Assembly (NCBI GenBank): GCA_963969595.1 | Contig: OZ018412.1 | Span: forward strand, 13,456,501 to 13,520,500 | Direction: 5' to 3' | DNA from: Neckera pumila | Lineage: Eukaryota > Streptophyta > Bryopsida > Hypnales > Neckeraceae | DNA: 64,000 bases | In this document: piece by piece, positions 48,576-59,673 of the stretch | Layout: every line of letters begins with the position of its first letter | How positions within the stretch are numbered: the stretch's first letter is position 1 | Made by a program: the position numbers and the translations under genes | Notes under the pieces: generated by a model | The model's input: the letters and a program-made list of their open reading frames with translations, nothing else | What the model was told of the DNA's origin: nothing | Database searches by the model: none

Positions 48576-48831
48576 CATTACAAGAATTCTGAACCTTGCA
48601 AGGGACTGCTAGTTTTTTATTTTCAGCACCCCGCAGTGCAATTACAGAAGAGTAAAAAAATATTAAAAAAATAAAAAGTCTGACATGGCGTTGATGTGGC
48701 ACCAATAGTGCTATGTCAGCACCCAGCTATTTTAAAATAAAAAATAATTTTTTATTTCTATTTTTTTCCCTAATTCCACCTCGGGGGTGCAAAACTCGCG
48801 GCCCCTTCAAGGGCTAAAACTTTTCCTAATG
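48576..48831. mobile_element. CATTAG-family MITE, variant interior
   Basis: Starts CATTACAAGAATTCTGAACC and ends GCTAAAACTTTTCCTAATG. Unlike the other copies, its interior carries inverted CTGACATGGCG / GCTATGTCAGC and a GGGGCC box near the right end. Confidence 0.55.
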
Positions 48832-50163
48832 ATAATACTGCAGGAATTGGATGTAGTCAGGCTGTTTTCTTTTGTCACAGAAATCAGTGGCCTGTGCATC
48901 AGCATTTGGGAAGTTTTCAGAGCTGCCCCGGTAATCAGTTGCCTCCTCTTTGTAGAAGGAGATTTTTTTTTCTCCAAGGGCACGGTTGGATCCTCTCATT
49001 ATCAAAATCTCCGGGTTCATTTTGTATACCCTATGTGAAGGTAAGATTTGGCAAAAATTAAATCATTTTCAAAAAAAAAGGCCACAATTCATCTTGTAAA
49101 TGGTCTGAAGTGACGTGGACCCCTATGAATTTGACATAGAAATTCAATTTTGGCACTCAAGTACTGAATTAAACCTTCATGTATGGTAGTATCAAATTCT
49201 CACCATCCATTTGTCCTACAACTTCAAATTTACAAAGGCTACAATCCTTCTCTTTCAAAAACTAATGCCGGTTTTGAAGCTAAACTTTGCATTTCATTAT
49301 GTTGGGGAGACATGGATAATGGAGCAAAGGGCTATCCACAACGACCAGCCCTAAAGCGATACTTGCCCCTATCTTGTCCAAATACTCCAAAAAACTCAAC
49401 AGCCAATTTTAAAGTGATCCCTGCCTTGTCTAAAAATATACCCACCTCAAACAATTTGGCTATTAGTCTTGGATTTGAAATGGGAGGAGGTTAAAATTTG
49501 ACAATCATTATGAAAGAGGTTGCTATATATCCACCTTTTTATTTTTGTACACCATTTGGTGCCCTACCAATTTTTGGTTTGGTTTTGGATCCTTCTTTTT
49601 GACATTCCAACCATTTATTTTTTCAAAGGCACTAGCTAAAATAAACTAAAAGGCAATTCTCCTTGAACATTATTGTGCAAGATACAATTGAATTGCCGAG
49701 TTTGTTAGAAAAGTGAATAAGGTATGTGCACCTATAATCACCATTTCAAGTGTATTGTATAATATACTAGTAGTGATTCTAGGAGCACATACCTTAGCAT
49801 CCATGCATTAAAATATACATAGTTATCCATTATGACCGCTTTTCCAATTGTAGCCCCTATCTATATATACAAGATGATTCAATTAATGAGAGGGATTGAA
49901 CAGTCAAAGACCTTAACTTCACAATAATTTGGATAATTTTGGATGAATGTGATATAATTGGTGTAGACATTTGGATAAAAATTAACAAAATGGAATATTT
50001 ATGGATGAAAACCACAATATTTGAGCTATTACAAAATAGTGTAAATTACACTACATAGAATTTGTTTGAAATACAATGAACTACAATATTAGTGCACTTT
50101 GGAAATTTGAGTAATTCAAGAATTAGTGTGGTTAGCATTATTAGTGGGGAGGGGGTGGTGATC
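48832..50163. other. Intergenic, no gene recognised
   Basis: One plus-strand frame of 103 codons (49183-49494) has no recognisable domain and ordinary local composition. The rest is A/T-rich. Confidence 0.4.
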
Positions 50164-51918
50164 AATACCTTAAATGAGTTTGTTTGTTTGTTTGTTTGTT
50201 TGTTTGTTTGTTTGTTTGTTTGTTTGTTTGTTTGTTTTGTTTTGTTTTGTTTGTAGCGCGGACAACTTCCTGACCGTGCGTCCCTCGGCCGCGTGCTTGG
50301 TACCATCAAAAAGCTCTTGCCGAGGAGGGGTGCACCGACTTCGTTTCGTAGCGTTTAGAGCGGTGGTGCAAAAGTTATTGAATTTCAAAGTATTTATTGA
50401 TTAAAAAATTAGAAAATTACTTTTACTTTGATTTTGGTGGCGTTCTTGCTACTGGGAGAGGAACCGAGAGTTAGAAAATTGCTTTTACTTTGATTTTGGT
50501 GGCGTTCTTGCTTCTGGGAGTGGAATTGGGAGTGGAACCGGGAGTTAGAAAATTACTTTTGCTTTGATTTTGGTGGCGTTCTTGCTTCTAAATCAGGATG
50601 AAAATTGGGCCAACGACACAGGGCCACACTAGTTTTAATTAAATTATGTTGTAGTTAGTTCAGACAAAATTTATATTGTGGGATACCCCAATACCTCAAC
50701 ACCTCTTAGAAGAGAAGGATTTATGTAGTTTTGACATGAGATACGTTCTTCACTCCTAAAAAGTCAAAGGATTTGGACAAAATACAAATGTGTTATAAAA
50801 TGTAAGTTCTAAATCAATACCTTAAATGAGGCTGTTTGTTTGTTTGTTTGTTTGTTTGTTTGTTTGTTTGTTTGTTTTGTTTGTAGCGTGGACAACTTCC
50901 TGACCGTGCGTCCCCCGGCCGTGTGCTTGGTACCGTCGGAAAGCTCTCGCCGAGGAGGGGTGCACCGGCTTGGTTTCGTGGTGTTTGAAGCGGTGGTGCA
51001 AAAGTTATTGAATTTCAAAGTATTCATTGATTAAAAAATTAGAAATTACTTTTACTTTGATTTTAGTGGCGTTCTTGGTACTGGGAGTGGAACCGGGAGT
51101 AGAACTGGGAATAGAATTGGAAGTAGAACCAGGAGTGGAACCGGGAGTAGATGAAAATTGGGCCAACGGCACAGGGTCACACTAGTCTATACCTTAAATT
51201 TGTTTGTTTGTTTGTTTGTTTGTTTGTTTGTTTGTTTGTTTGTTTGTTTGTTTGTTTGTTTGTTTGTTTGTTTGTTTGTTTGTTTGTTTGTTTTGTTTGT
51301 TACGTTGAAAATCTCCCGGACCGTGCATCCCCCGGCCGCGTGCTTGGTACCATCGGAAAGGGCTCAGCGAGGAGGGGTGCACGGGCTTGGTTTCATGGCG
51401 TTTGGAGCGGTAATACAAAAGTGATTGAATTTCAAAGTATTTATTGATTAAAAAATTAGAAAATTACTTTTACTTTGATTTTGGTGGCGTTCTTGCTATT
51501 GGGAGTGGAACCGGGAGTGGAACTAGAAGTGGATGAAAATTGGGCCAACGGCACAGGGCCACACTAGTCTATACCTTAAATTTGTTTGTTTGTTTGTTTG
51601 TTTGTTTGTTTGTTTGTTTGTTTGTTTGTTTGTTTGTTTGTTTTGTTTGTTGCGTTGAGATCTCCCGGACCGTGCATCCCCCGGCCGCGTGCTTGGTACC
51701 GTCGGAAAGGGCTCGGCGAGGAGGGGTGCACGGGCTTGGTTTCGTGGCGTTTGGAGCAGTGGTGCAAAAGTTATTGAATTTCAAAGTATTTATTGATTAA
51801 AAAATTAGAAAATTACTTTTACTTTGATTTTGGTGGCGTTCTTGCAAATGGGAGTGGAACTGGGAGTGGAACTAGAAGTGGATGAAAATTGGGCCAATGG
51901 CATAGGGCCACACTAGTT
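50164..51918. repeat. Four tandem units, each headed by a (TTTG)n tract
   Basis: Units begin near 50164, 50814, 51186 and 51567. Each is ATACCTTAAAT + (TTTG)n (about 75, 52, 103 and 70 bp), then a GC-rich block (GACCGTGCRTCCC, GGCCGCGTGCTTGGTACC, GAGGAGGGGTGCACCG), then AAAGTTATTGAATTTCAAAG, GATTTTGGTGGCGTTCTTGC, a variable GGGAGTGGAACC minisatellite, and GGGCCACACTAGT. Frames reading poly-CLFV or KQTN here are translations of the tetranucleotide and not genes. Confidence 0.85.
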
Positions 51919-52524
51919 TTTTTTGAAGTTTGCATCAAAGAAATAATGTGAAGCACAAAAAGCAGAAAGCATCCGTATGGTGAAATTTATAAAATTATTT
52001 TTAGATTCTCTTAAAATGAATTTTGAAGATATAACTTCGAAAATTCACCAAGAATACAATTTCTATTTAGGATTTGAATTTTTTTATTGGTCAAAATTGT
52101 GGTTTCTATTGATTTGTGAAAAATGCATGAGATTTAGGAATGAGAAGACTAACACTTTCCCAAAATAGTAAGTTTTTCAATACTAGGCAAATCTAAATAT
52201 TTTGTGCTATTTCTCTTATAATTTTGTTTGACCTTGGCAATCTAAGTTTTGAATGTAAATATTGATAGACAACCCTATCTTTTGACAAACAAACAAAAAT
52301 TGAAAAAAAAGTTTTTTTTTGCCCAAAAATTCTACCTGGAGTCGGGCAGCAATCAAAAATTGGTCGCTTGAGCACTTAGGGGTCAAGATGGATTTAGGAT
52401 GGTTCCTTAGTTGATTCCATATTTAAAATGCATTAAATAGTATATTTTTTTATGACCTATACAAGAAAGACAATTTTTTCTCCATGTATTATACATATTA
52501 CAAGAATAAAAAGTTTATGTGTTC
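51919..52524. other. Intergenic, no gene recognised
   Basis: A/T-rich with no termini or coding signal identified. Confidence 0.4.
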
Positions 52525-53395
52525 ACGTAGATGTCATTTATTTGTACAATCCCCTACCAAAAGTTTTCGTGGTTGCAATTCAGACCATTCCGTTTTTTGG
52601 ATATAATACACAATTTAGTAGACATTTTTTGTTTTGCACAATGAACAACCAAATCTTATGCAATTCCAATGAAGCATATCAAATTTTAGTTTTAAAAAAC
52701 CCAAAACTCCATTTTTGGTGAATTCTTTCATTTAATAATCTTGGTTTTATATGATAATTCATTGAAAAATATTGGTGATGAATTTTTTTAAATTTGGTTG
52801 TGGAGATATGTCGAAAAAATCCATACGCACATCTTTTCTTCAACAAACATCTCCAAAAAGTTTCAAAATTTTTTCTAAAGAGATTTCAATGTTGATTTGA
52901 CAATGCTCTAATTTTGAAAAAGAGATATTTCTTTATTGTGATTAGATTTTGGCAAAGTAATTGTACCATCATCCTTAGATGTACAAAATTAGTTACAATG
53001 TGACGGACAAATAGAAAAAAATAATTACAATAAGGAGGTATCTATTTTCTAAATTTAGGGCATTGTCAAGCCAACATTGAAATCTCTATAGAAAGCATTT
53101 TGAAACTTTTTTGGAAATGCTTGTTGAAGAACAATATGCATATAGATGTACATATCTCCGCAATCAAATAAAAAAATTCATCACCAATGTTTTTCAATGA
53201 ATTATCATGTAAAACCATAAAAATTAAATGAAAAAATTCACCAGAAATGGAGTTTGGGGTTTTTGAAACAAAATTTGGTATGCTTGACTGGAATTGTGTA
53301 AGATACAAATGTTGATTGTACAAAGGAAAGTAAATGCTTACAATTGCAATCATGAAAACTTTTGGTAGGGGACTGTACATCTTTGACATATAAAC
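52525..53395. mobile_element. Large foldback element
   Basis: The left arm (about 52525-52910) and right arm (about 53055-53395) are inverted copies. Mirrored landmarks are CCCCTACCAAAAGTTTTC / GAAAACTTTTGGTAGGGG, CTCCATTT(T/C)TGGTGAATT, ATTGATTTG... and TCAATGTTGATTTGACAATG / CATTGTCAAGCCAACATTGA. The central spacer is about 140 bp. Exact termini and target duplication are not resolved. Confidence 0.7.
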
Positions 53396-53639
53396 CACAA
53401 GGAAATTCCACAATTTCAATACATGTTTAATATAAACACAGTGTAGCCACCATTTTTTTCATGGAAGATTGCATATTTACATAAAAAGATTGCTTTTCAT
53501 CCCCTGCCAAATTCAAGACGTGATGCATCCGAATTTGCAGACCTTGTAAGAACACCAGAACCAAAGCTTGGCATCAAGGCCTGCAGCCTTTTCCTGGAGT
53601 GTTCGGGGAGCAATCAGAGCCAAGGGTGTGGTTAAAGCG

Positions 53640-54890
53640 GAGTCCAATAATCTTAGTCATCAAAAAAAGTTCAGCATGGGTACAAGCAAATTGATTCGAA
53701 CACTGTTATGCCAATAGTCTTAGCCTTCAAAAAAGTTCAGCATGAGTACGAGCAAATTGATCCAAAACAGTGCTTTGCCAATAATCTCAGTCATCAAAAG
53801 AAGTTCAGCATGAGTACAAGCAAATTGATTCAAAACACTGTTATGCCAATAATCTTAGCCATCAAAAAGAAGTTCAGCATGAGTACGAGCAATTTGATTC
53901 AAAACACTGTTATGCCAATAATCTTAGCCTTCAAAAAAAGCTCAGCATCATGAGTACAAGCAAATCGATTCAAAACACAGCTATGCCAATGATCTTAGCC
54001 ATCAAAAAAGTTCAGCATGAGTACGAGCAAATTGCTTCAAAACACTGCTTAACCTATATTCTTAGCCATCAAAAAAAGTTCAGCATGAGTACGAGCAAAT
54101 TGATTCAAAACACTGCTGTGCCAATAATGTGTCATCAAAAGAAGTTCAGCCTGAGTACGAGCAAATTGATTCAAAACACTGTTATGCCAATAATCTTAGC
54201 CTTTAAAAGAAGTTCAGCATCATGAGTACAAGCAAATTGATTCGAACACTGTTATGCCTATAGTCTTAGCCTTCAAAAAAGTTCAGCATGAGTACGAGCA
54301 AACTGCTTCAAAACACTGCTTAACCAATAACCTTAGCCATCAAAAAAAGTTCAGTCTGAGTACAAGCAAATTGATTCAAAACACTGCTGTGCCAATAATC
54401 TGTCATCAAAAGAAGTTCAGCATGAGTACAAGCAAATTGATTCAAAACACTGATATGCCAATAATCTTAGCCTTTAAAAGAAGTTCAGCATCATGAGTAC
54501 AAGCAAATTGATTCAAACTCAGCTATGCCAGTAATCTGAGCCATCAAAAAAAGTTCAGCATGAGTACGAGCAAATTGATTTGAAACACTGTTATGCCAAT
54601 AATCTTAGCCCTCAAAAAAAGCTCAGCATCATGAGTACAAGCAAATTGATTCAAACATAGCTATGCCAATAATCTTAGCCTTCAAAAAAAAGCTCAGCCA
54701 CATGAGTACAAGCAAATTGATTAAACACAGCTATGCCAATAATCATAGCCATCAAAAAAAGTTCAGCATGAGTACGAGCAAATTAATTCAAAACACTGCT
54801 AAGTATGCCAAAATCTTAGCCATCACAGCATGAGTACAAGCAAATTGACTCAAACACTGCTATGCCAACAATCCTAACCATTAAAGAAAG
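53640..54890. repeat. Minisatellite, about 70-bp unit, about 17 copies
   Basis: The unit is built on TTCAGCATGAGTACGAGCAA, ATTGATTCAAAACACTG, TATGCCAATAATCTTAGCC and ATCAAAAAAAG. Unit length varies between about 66 and 73 bp, partly through a CAT insertion (CAGCATCATGAG). Long plus-strand frames are by-products of the periodic sequence. It ends about 260 bp from the 3' end of the first B3 gene. Confidence 0.9.
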
Positions 54891-55151
54891 GTCTGTCTTA
54901 GAGAGCAGAGTTCTCATTTGTTAGGATTGTAAAATTTGGTGTCCTGTCTGATCGCATTGATGAGTACATCTACTTAAGCTTGTAAGCATACTAATTTTTT
55001 TTCAGAATCTTTTATGTAAAGACATTGAACTATTCAAGTTTCTGCTTCATCACTACCCAAACACAAACCGAGATTTTCTCAAATGCGCGATCTTCTGCAC
55101 AAAATCTATTGACTAACTCTATTGACAAGAAAAATTTACAAACTGGAGGCG

Positions 55152-56355
55152 CTAATCGTCTGAACGTCTGAACATCTTGACGACAAACGTAGAGACTCCC
55201 ACGAGAGAGAAGAGCAGAACGCCACCTTCGCTGAACCCATTCTCACGCGAGAAATCTGTCCACCCTTTGGTTAGATGCACCCTGCCTTGCCCTGCGTATA
55301 TCGTAACTCGGAGATCCACCACTCGTAAATGATCACTTGCTCCAAGCAGAGTCACATGCTCGTGCAACTTATCCCCATGCTCCTTCGCAAAAGAAAACGG
55401 TAGTTCCTGCAACCGTTGATCATCTCAGTATCAGATTCTTGTAATAAGAATTTCTTGTTTAGAAAATTCGCAAACCGAGATTCATCCACGAATTCATAGC
55501 CATGGAGAGGGGAGGGGGAGCGGGAGGACGTTTGACAGAGTACCATCCGCTTAGAGTATTTGCCATTGAGATTATTCGGTGTGAGCTTCTTCAGAAATTG
55601 TGGAAACTTGGAATTTGCACTGATGGCGGAATTGAGCCCTGGGTACTTGACATACTCTTCTTCGAGAACGTTAGAAGTCCGCCTCTGTTGGGGCACCGCT
55701 TCTACACAGCTTGTTGGAGCATGTGCCTCTGCAGAGGTGGAATTGACATGCCCAGAAGGAAAAAGTGGTTCGTCTGCATCGTCTATAGTTGCTTTTGAAT
55801 GCTGCGGTGCAAATTCTGAGGTTATGGCATCGTCGCTCGTTCCATTATCTTCGTCGCCCTTAATTGATTTTGTTGTCGTTCTCTGCAGGAATTCCACTCT
55901 ACAGGGGAGGACACGAAAAGTTGAATTGGCACTCAGCCAGAAGAAGACCTCGTCGCCCACCTGAAAGCCATTCTCCTTGGCAAAAGCATTCCATGCTCGA
56001 CCCAGATAAACTCTGGAAGACGCGTGGGGTTGAGTGACAGAGGTCCTCACTGTAAGCGGCACAGAGCAAGACTTTTCATTTGGTCCCGTCAAGGAGAGCA
56101 CCTTGTGAAACTTGTCACCGTGTTCTCGGAGGAACGACAGAGGTATCCCCTGCGCTTACATGGTAGAAAACATCGAGACACGGGGAAGTTAATCGCGGAA
56201 AGGATGAACACAACCTCGAAGGATCGAAATGGAAGGAAATCGGTGCTCACCAGTCGCTCCGATCTTCGCAGCATGGAGGGCGTTAGCGTCTTTCTGAAAA
56301 TCGGCGCGTTGGACTCCTGCAACCTTCGTAGAATTCCCCTGTCGGTACTCGACAT
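55152..56355 (-). CDS. Double-B3-domain protein, REM-like (gene 1)
   Basis: Exons 56251-56355 (35 codons), 55544-56149 (202) and 55152-55406 (84 plus stop), with introns of 101 and 137 bp, GT-AG, all phase 0; 321 aa. B3 domain 1 spans about residues 16-118: NAPIFRKTLTPSMLRRSERL, then IPLSFLREHGDKFHKVLSLT, RVYLGRAWNAFAKENGFQVG and DEVFFWL. A hydrophilic linker (about 120-210) with EEEYVKYPGL follows. B3 domain 2 spans about 216-317: FPQFLKKLTPNNLNGKY, ELPFSFAKEHGDKLHEHVTL, GWTDFSRENGFSEGGVLLFSL. B3 domains bind DNA; two copies with KFH/KLH-type motifs fit the REM (reproductive meristem) class. Nuclear transcription regulator by inference. The next gene is a tandem paralogue with the same structure. 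The start is the first ATG giving full domain 1. Confidence 0.85.
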
Positions 56356-56648
56356 AGTTCCTGCCTGCGTTGGCTAACTAATTCTCTCCCAAGCAATGGA
56401 TGCAATCGTATTGCCCTGTGTATGCATAGCTTTTGAAGCTGCAATTCCAGATAATTTATTTTTAGGCATCATTAGGTCATAATATATGGTAGAGCAGATT
56501 TGATTTCGCAAATTTTAAGAATTTATTACCTACACTAATTCGGTAATCCCGTCGTCCTCGCCCGGTCATGATGAGACTAGCTTCTCTCGAACGCAATCGA
56601 TAATATATACAATAAGCTTACATAAATCACTGTCTGCTCCAGATATCA

Positions 56649-56966
56649 TTGAATTTGACCATTTTTTTAATAAATGCAGTCGGTTTCTTTAATTTCCTGC
56701 AGGGGAGAAAGACAAAGATTCACGTCACTCCTTCGTTGACGAGGAACTTGACAGTGCAAGATGATTCAGTGGTGCACCTTGCTAAGGTCTTAATTGGGAT
56801 CGTGAACCATGTGAGATCGGTGGACTGCACTAACAGCAAGAAGTTCAACACAGAAAATTGCCCCGAGCCTGCAAGCGCAGACAGAGGAAAGGCCACACCA
56901 CCCACCGTCAGTGCGAGATCTCACCGAGTGTGCATGATACCTGTGAAAGACTTTGTAGACCGGTGA
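56649..56966 (+). CDS. Unassigned open frame between the B3 genes
   Basis: A plus-strand frame of 105 codons. A good acceptor, TTTAATTTCCTGCAG, lies at about 56687-56701 and is followed by GRKTKIHVTPSLTRNL, so a real exon could begin there and end at TGA 56964-56966. No domain is recognised. It lies upstream of B3 gene 1 and downstream of B3 gene 2, on the opposite strand. It may be a gene remnant; no partner exon is apparent upstream. Confidence 0.25.
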   Translation: MNLTIFLINAVGFFNFLQGRKTKIHVTPSLTRNLTVQDDSVVHLAKVLIGIVNHVRSVDCTNSKKFNTENCPEPASADRGKATPPTVSARSHRVCMIPVKDFVDR

Positions 56967-57304
56967 ATATTTCAAGCTCCACCAATGCCAACAGGTGCAT
57001 CGAACACTACCTTTTCAATCGAGTGCTACAATCAAGAGCTCCTTGCCAATCTCTCAATAATTATGTCATTCATTTGATTATCATGTTTAGGAATTTGACC
57101 TGCAAATAAAGATATTGAGAGTTCCAAGTCAGAATCAAATCCAGTAATGACAATAATCTTAGACATCAATCAATGAGGTAAGAAGTTTCAACTTGAGCGG
57201 TTTGAGTACTACTCCTGACAGCTTCAAACATACATACAGTCAGGCCAAGTTTAGTTCCTTGCTCTTGTGTCCCCTAATTTAGTCATCAAATGTGCCTCAT
57301 CACT

Positions 57305-57718
57305 ATCCACTACTAGAATATGGGCCATTGCAATACTGATTGCCATATTTCTGCAATAGTTTTTTAACAGATCGAAACAAGTCAAAAGGAACTTTCAATT
57401 GAGAAGACTTTTACTGCAAAATTTTTATCGCAGGGTTCAGAAACCATTCCAAAAATATTTAGTGTAGAAGTAGTTGAAATTTGCTAAAAAAGAATAATGC
57501 AAAACCATTGCATATGAGCATTGAAAAACTTTTCAGTTTATGATTACTACTAAGCCATTGGAAAACTGTTTCAAATGCATGGTAATAAAAAAACTGAACA
57601 TTGCACAACAATATGAGGCACTACACTGTCAAAACACCATTGCAAATTAATGACAGTTAACCATTGCAAAGACCTTTGCAAAAGACCATTGCAAATGGCC
57701 CGTTCTCTAGTGGTGATC
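57305..57718. mobile_element. CACTA-like MITE (copy 2)
   Basis: Element 57308-57715 (408 bp) begins CACTACTAGAATATGGGCCA and ends GGCCCGTTCTCTAGTGGTG. It is flanked on both sides by ATC (57305-57307, 57716-57718). Subterminal CCATTGCAAA motifs repeat at both ends and inside. Ends of the form CACTACTAGAA with 3-bp duplications are standard for plant CACTA elements. Confidence 0.85.
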
Positions 57719-57810
57719 CAATCACCAACCGGGCTTTTCCCAAATGTGTGATCTTCTGAACTGATCATACTAAAAATTCTAAGGAAAAACTGCCCTCAAG
57801 TCTAAATGCA

Positions 57811-59078
57811 TTAGCTGGCTTTATGAAACATCTTGACGACAAAAGTGGAGACTCCCACGAGAGAGAAGAGCAGCACGTCACCTTTGCTGAATCCATTTTC
57901 AAGTGAGAAATCTTCCCACCCTTTCCCCAGGTACACCCTGCCTCGTCCCTCGAATGTCGAACTAATTTGGAATTTCACCCTTCGCAAATGTTCACTTGCA
58001 CCAAGCAGAGTCACATGCTCGTGCAACTTATCCCCATGCTCCTTCACAAAAGAAATCGGTAGTTCCTGCAACCATTGATCATCACAGAGCCAGATTCTTG
58101 AGAATTTCTTTTTTCGTTCACAGTTTTGTCAAATTACTTAAATTCTTCAGAAAATTCACAAACGAGATTCACCTACACTATCATAGCCAAGGTCATGGAG
58201 TGTTTACATGGCCACAGAGGAGTGGATTGATGAAATACCGGTCCAATGTTGTGTTTGCCTTTGAGGCTACACAGTGTAAGCCTCTTCACAAACTGTGGGA
58301 ACCTGGAGTTTTCTCTGACGGCCGAATCGAGACCTGGGTACTTGACATACTCTTCTTCGCGAACACTAGAAGTCAGTTTCTGAGGTGGCACCTCTTCTAC
58401 ACAGCATGTTGGTACCTGTGATTGAACAGTGCTGGATTTGACATGACAAGGAGGAATTTGGGTCACTTCGTGGTCAGAAATTGTGCCTTTTCCGAGGTCC
58501 TGTCGTGCTACTTTTGGATGCTGAGGTGTGAATTCGGAGGTTATGGCATCGCCGCTCGTTCCATCAGCTTCGTCACCTTTGGAAGAATTAGTCTTTGTGG
58601 ATGTCGCCTTCTCCAGAGATTGCGGACTACTGAGCTCGACATGAAAACTTGACCTTGCAACCAGCCAGAAGATGACCTCATCGCCCATCTGAAAGCCATT
58701 CTCCCTGGCGAAACCTAACCATCCGCGACACAGATACACTCTGACTTGCTTGTCAGCGCCTCTCACTTTAAGAGTCACAGACCGTGACTTGCCATTTGGT
58801 CCAGTCAAGGATAGCACCTTGTGAATCCTGTCACCATGTTTGTCGACGAAATCCTTCGGGATCGACTTTGCACACATTGTAACAAAATCAAGACACTTGT
58901 AAGTATTGGGGAGGAGATGAACACAAGCTCGAGAAATCGAATTCAAAGGATAAACGATACTCACCACTCGCTCAGATCTCTCCAGCATTGCGCTCGTCAG
59001 CCTTGTTCGGAAATACGGCGCATTGGACTCGTTCAACCTTCGTAGAGCTCCCATGTCGCAGAACTGAGCCCTCGACAT
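57811..59078 (-). CDS. Double-B3-domain protein, REM-like (gene 2)
   Basis: Exons 58965-59078 (38 codons), 58239-58865 (209) and 57811-58065 (84 plus stop), with introns of 99 and 173 bp, phase 0; 331 aa. Domain 1 (about 19-125): NAPYFRTRLTSAMLERSERV, then IPKDFVDKHGDRIHKVLSLT, RVYLCRGWLGFARENGFQMG, DEVIFWL. The linker includes EEEYVKYPGL. Domain 2 (about 226-328): FPQFVKRLTLCSLKGKH, ELPISFVKEHGDKLHEHVTL, GWEDFSLENGFSKGDVLLFSL. Intron positions match gene 1 exactly, and 5' flanks (CCAACTAATT, CCTTCTCTCGAGCG) are also related, so this is a tandem duplication. An in-frame upstream ATG (59109-59111) would add 11 residues; the ATG at 59076-59078 was chosen because its MSRAQ start aligns with gene 1. 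The last 20 codons of exon 3 are strikingly conserved between copies. Confidence 0.85.
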
Positions 59079-59673
59079 ATTCCTTCCTGCATCAACCAAG
59101 CCCGCGGCCAACTAATTTTCTCAAGTAAGTACTTATAGGATGTAATATATATAGTATGCCCTTCATACTGTCGACCCGTCGAAACTGCAATTCCCAATTT
59201 GGGAACTTCAAACTGTTGTTTGAAACCACAAATTCAAACAGCATTCTGGTCATAATTATCTGGCAACACTGATTTGATGTTGTAGACCGAGAGGAGTTAT
59301 TACTCACTCATGCCAATACGGCAGTCCCGCCGTCTTAGCCTTCTCTCGAGCGCTAAATGATGACGGATCATGCATGTTCTAGCTTCTCCAGATACGATGT
59401 CGATACGCTCCGATCGACAAGTACGTTCATAAATACAATCCTTCTAGCTTTCATGTCCTGTGGAAAAGATAAACAAGCAAATCTTACATTATCACTCATA
59501 CATTCCATCGCGGGAGATGAATCGATCTGTAGACTGTCACGTACTATACATATACAGTACTAACTCTGGTTTGCTCAATTCTAGCTACCCCGTGGATCGA
59601 GCAGCTGCAGCCCTTGCTCAATCTCTGCATGCATATGGGATTTTCTATCGCTGTAGACATTCAGCTGAGCACT

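Noticed and set aside
50174..51800. Frames reading repeated CLFV or KQTN
   Set aside because: Direct translations of (TTTG)n or (CAAA)n; present on both strands and in every frame.
53708..54496. Periodic plus-strand frames of 80-91 codons with an STSKLIQNT motif
   Set aside because: Produced by the minisatellite; frames shift between units and none has gene context.
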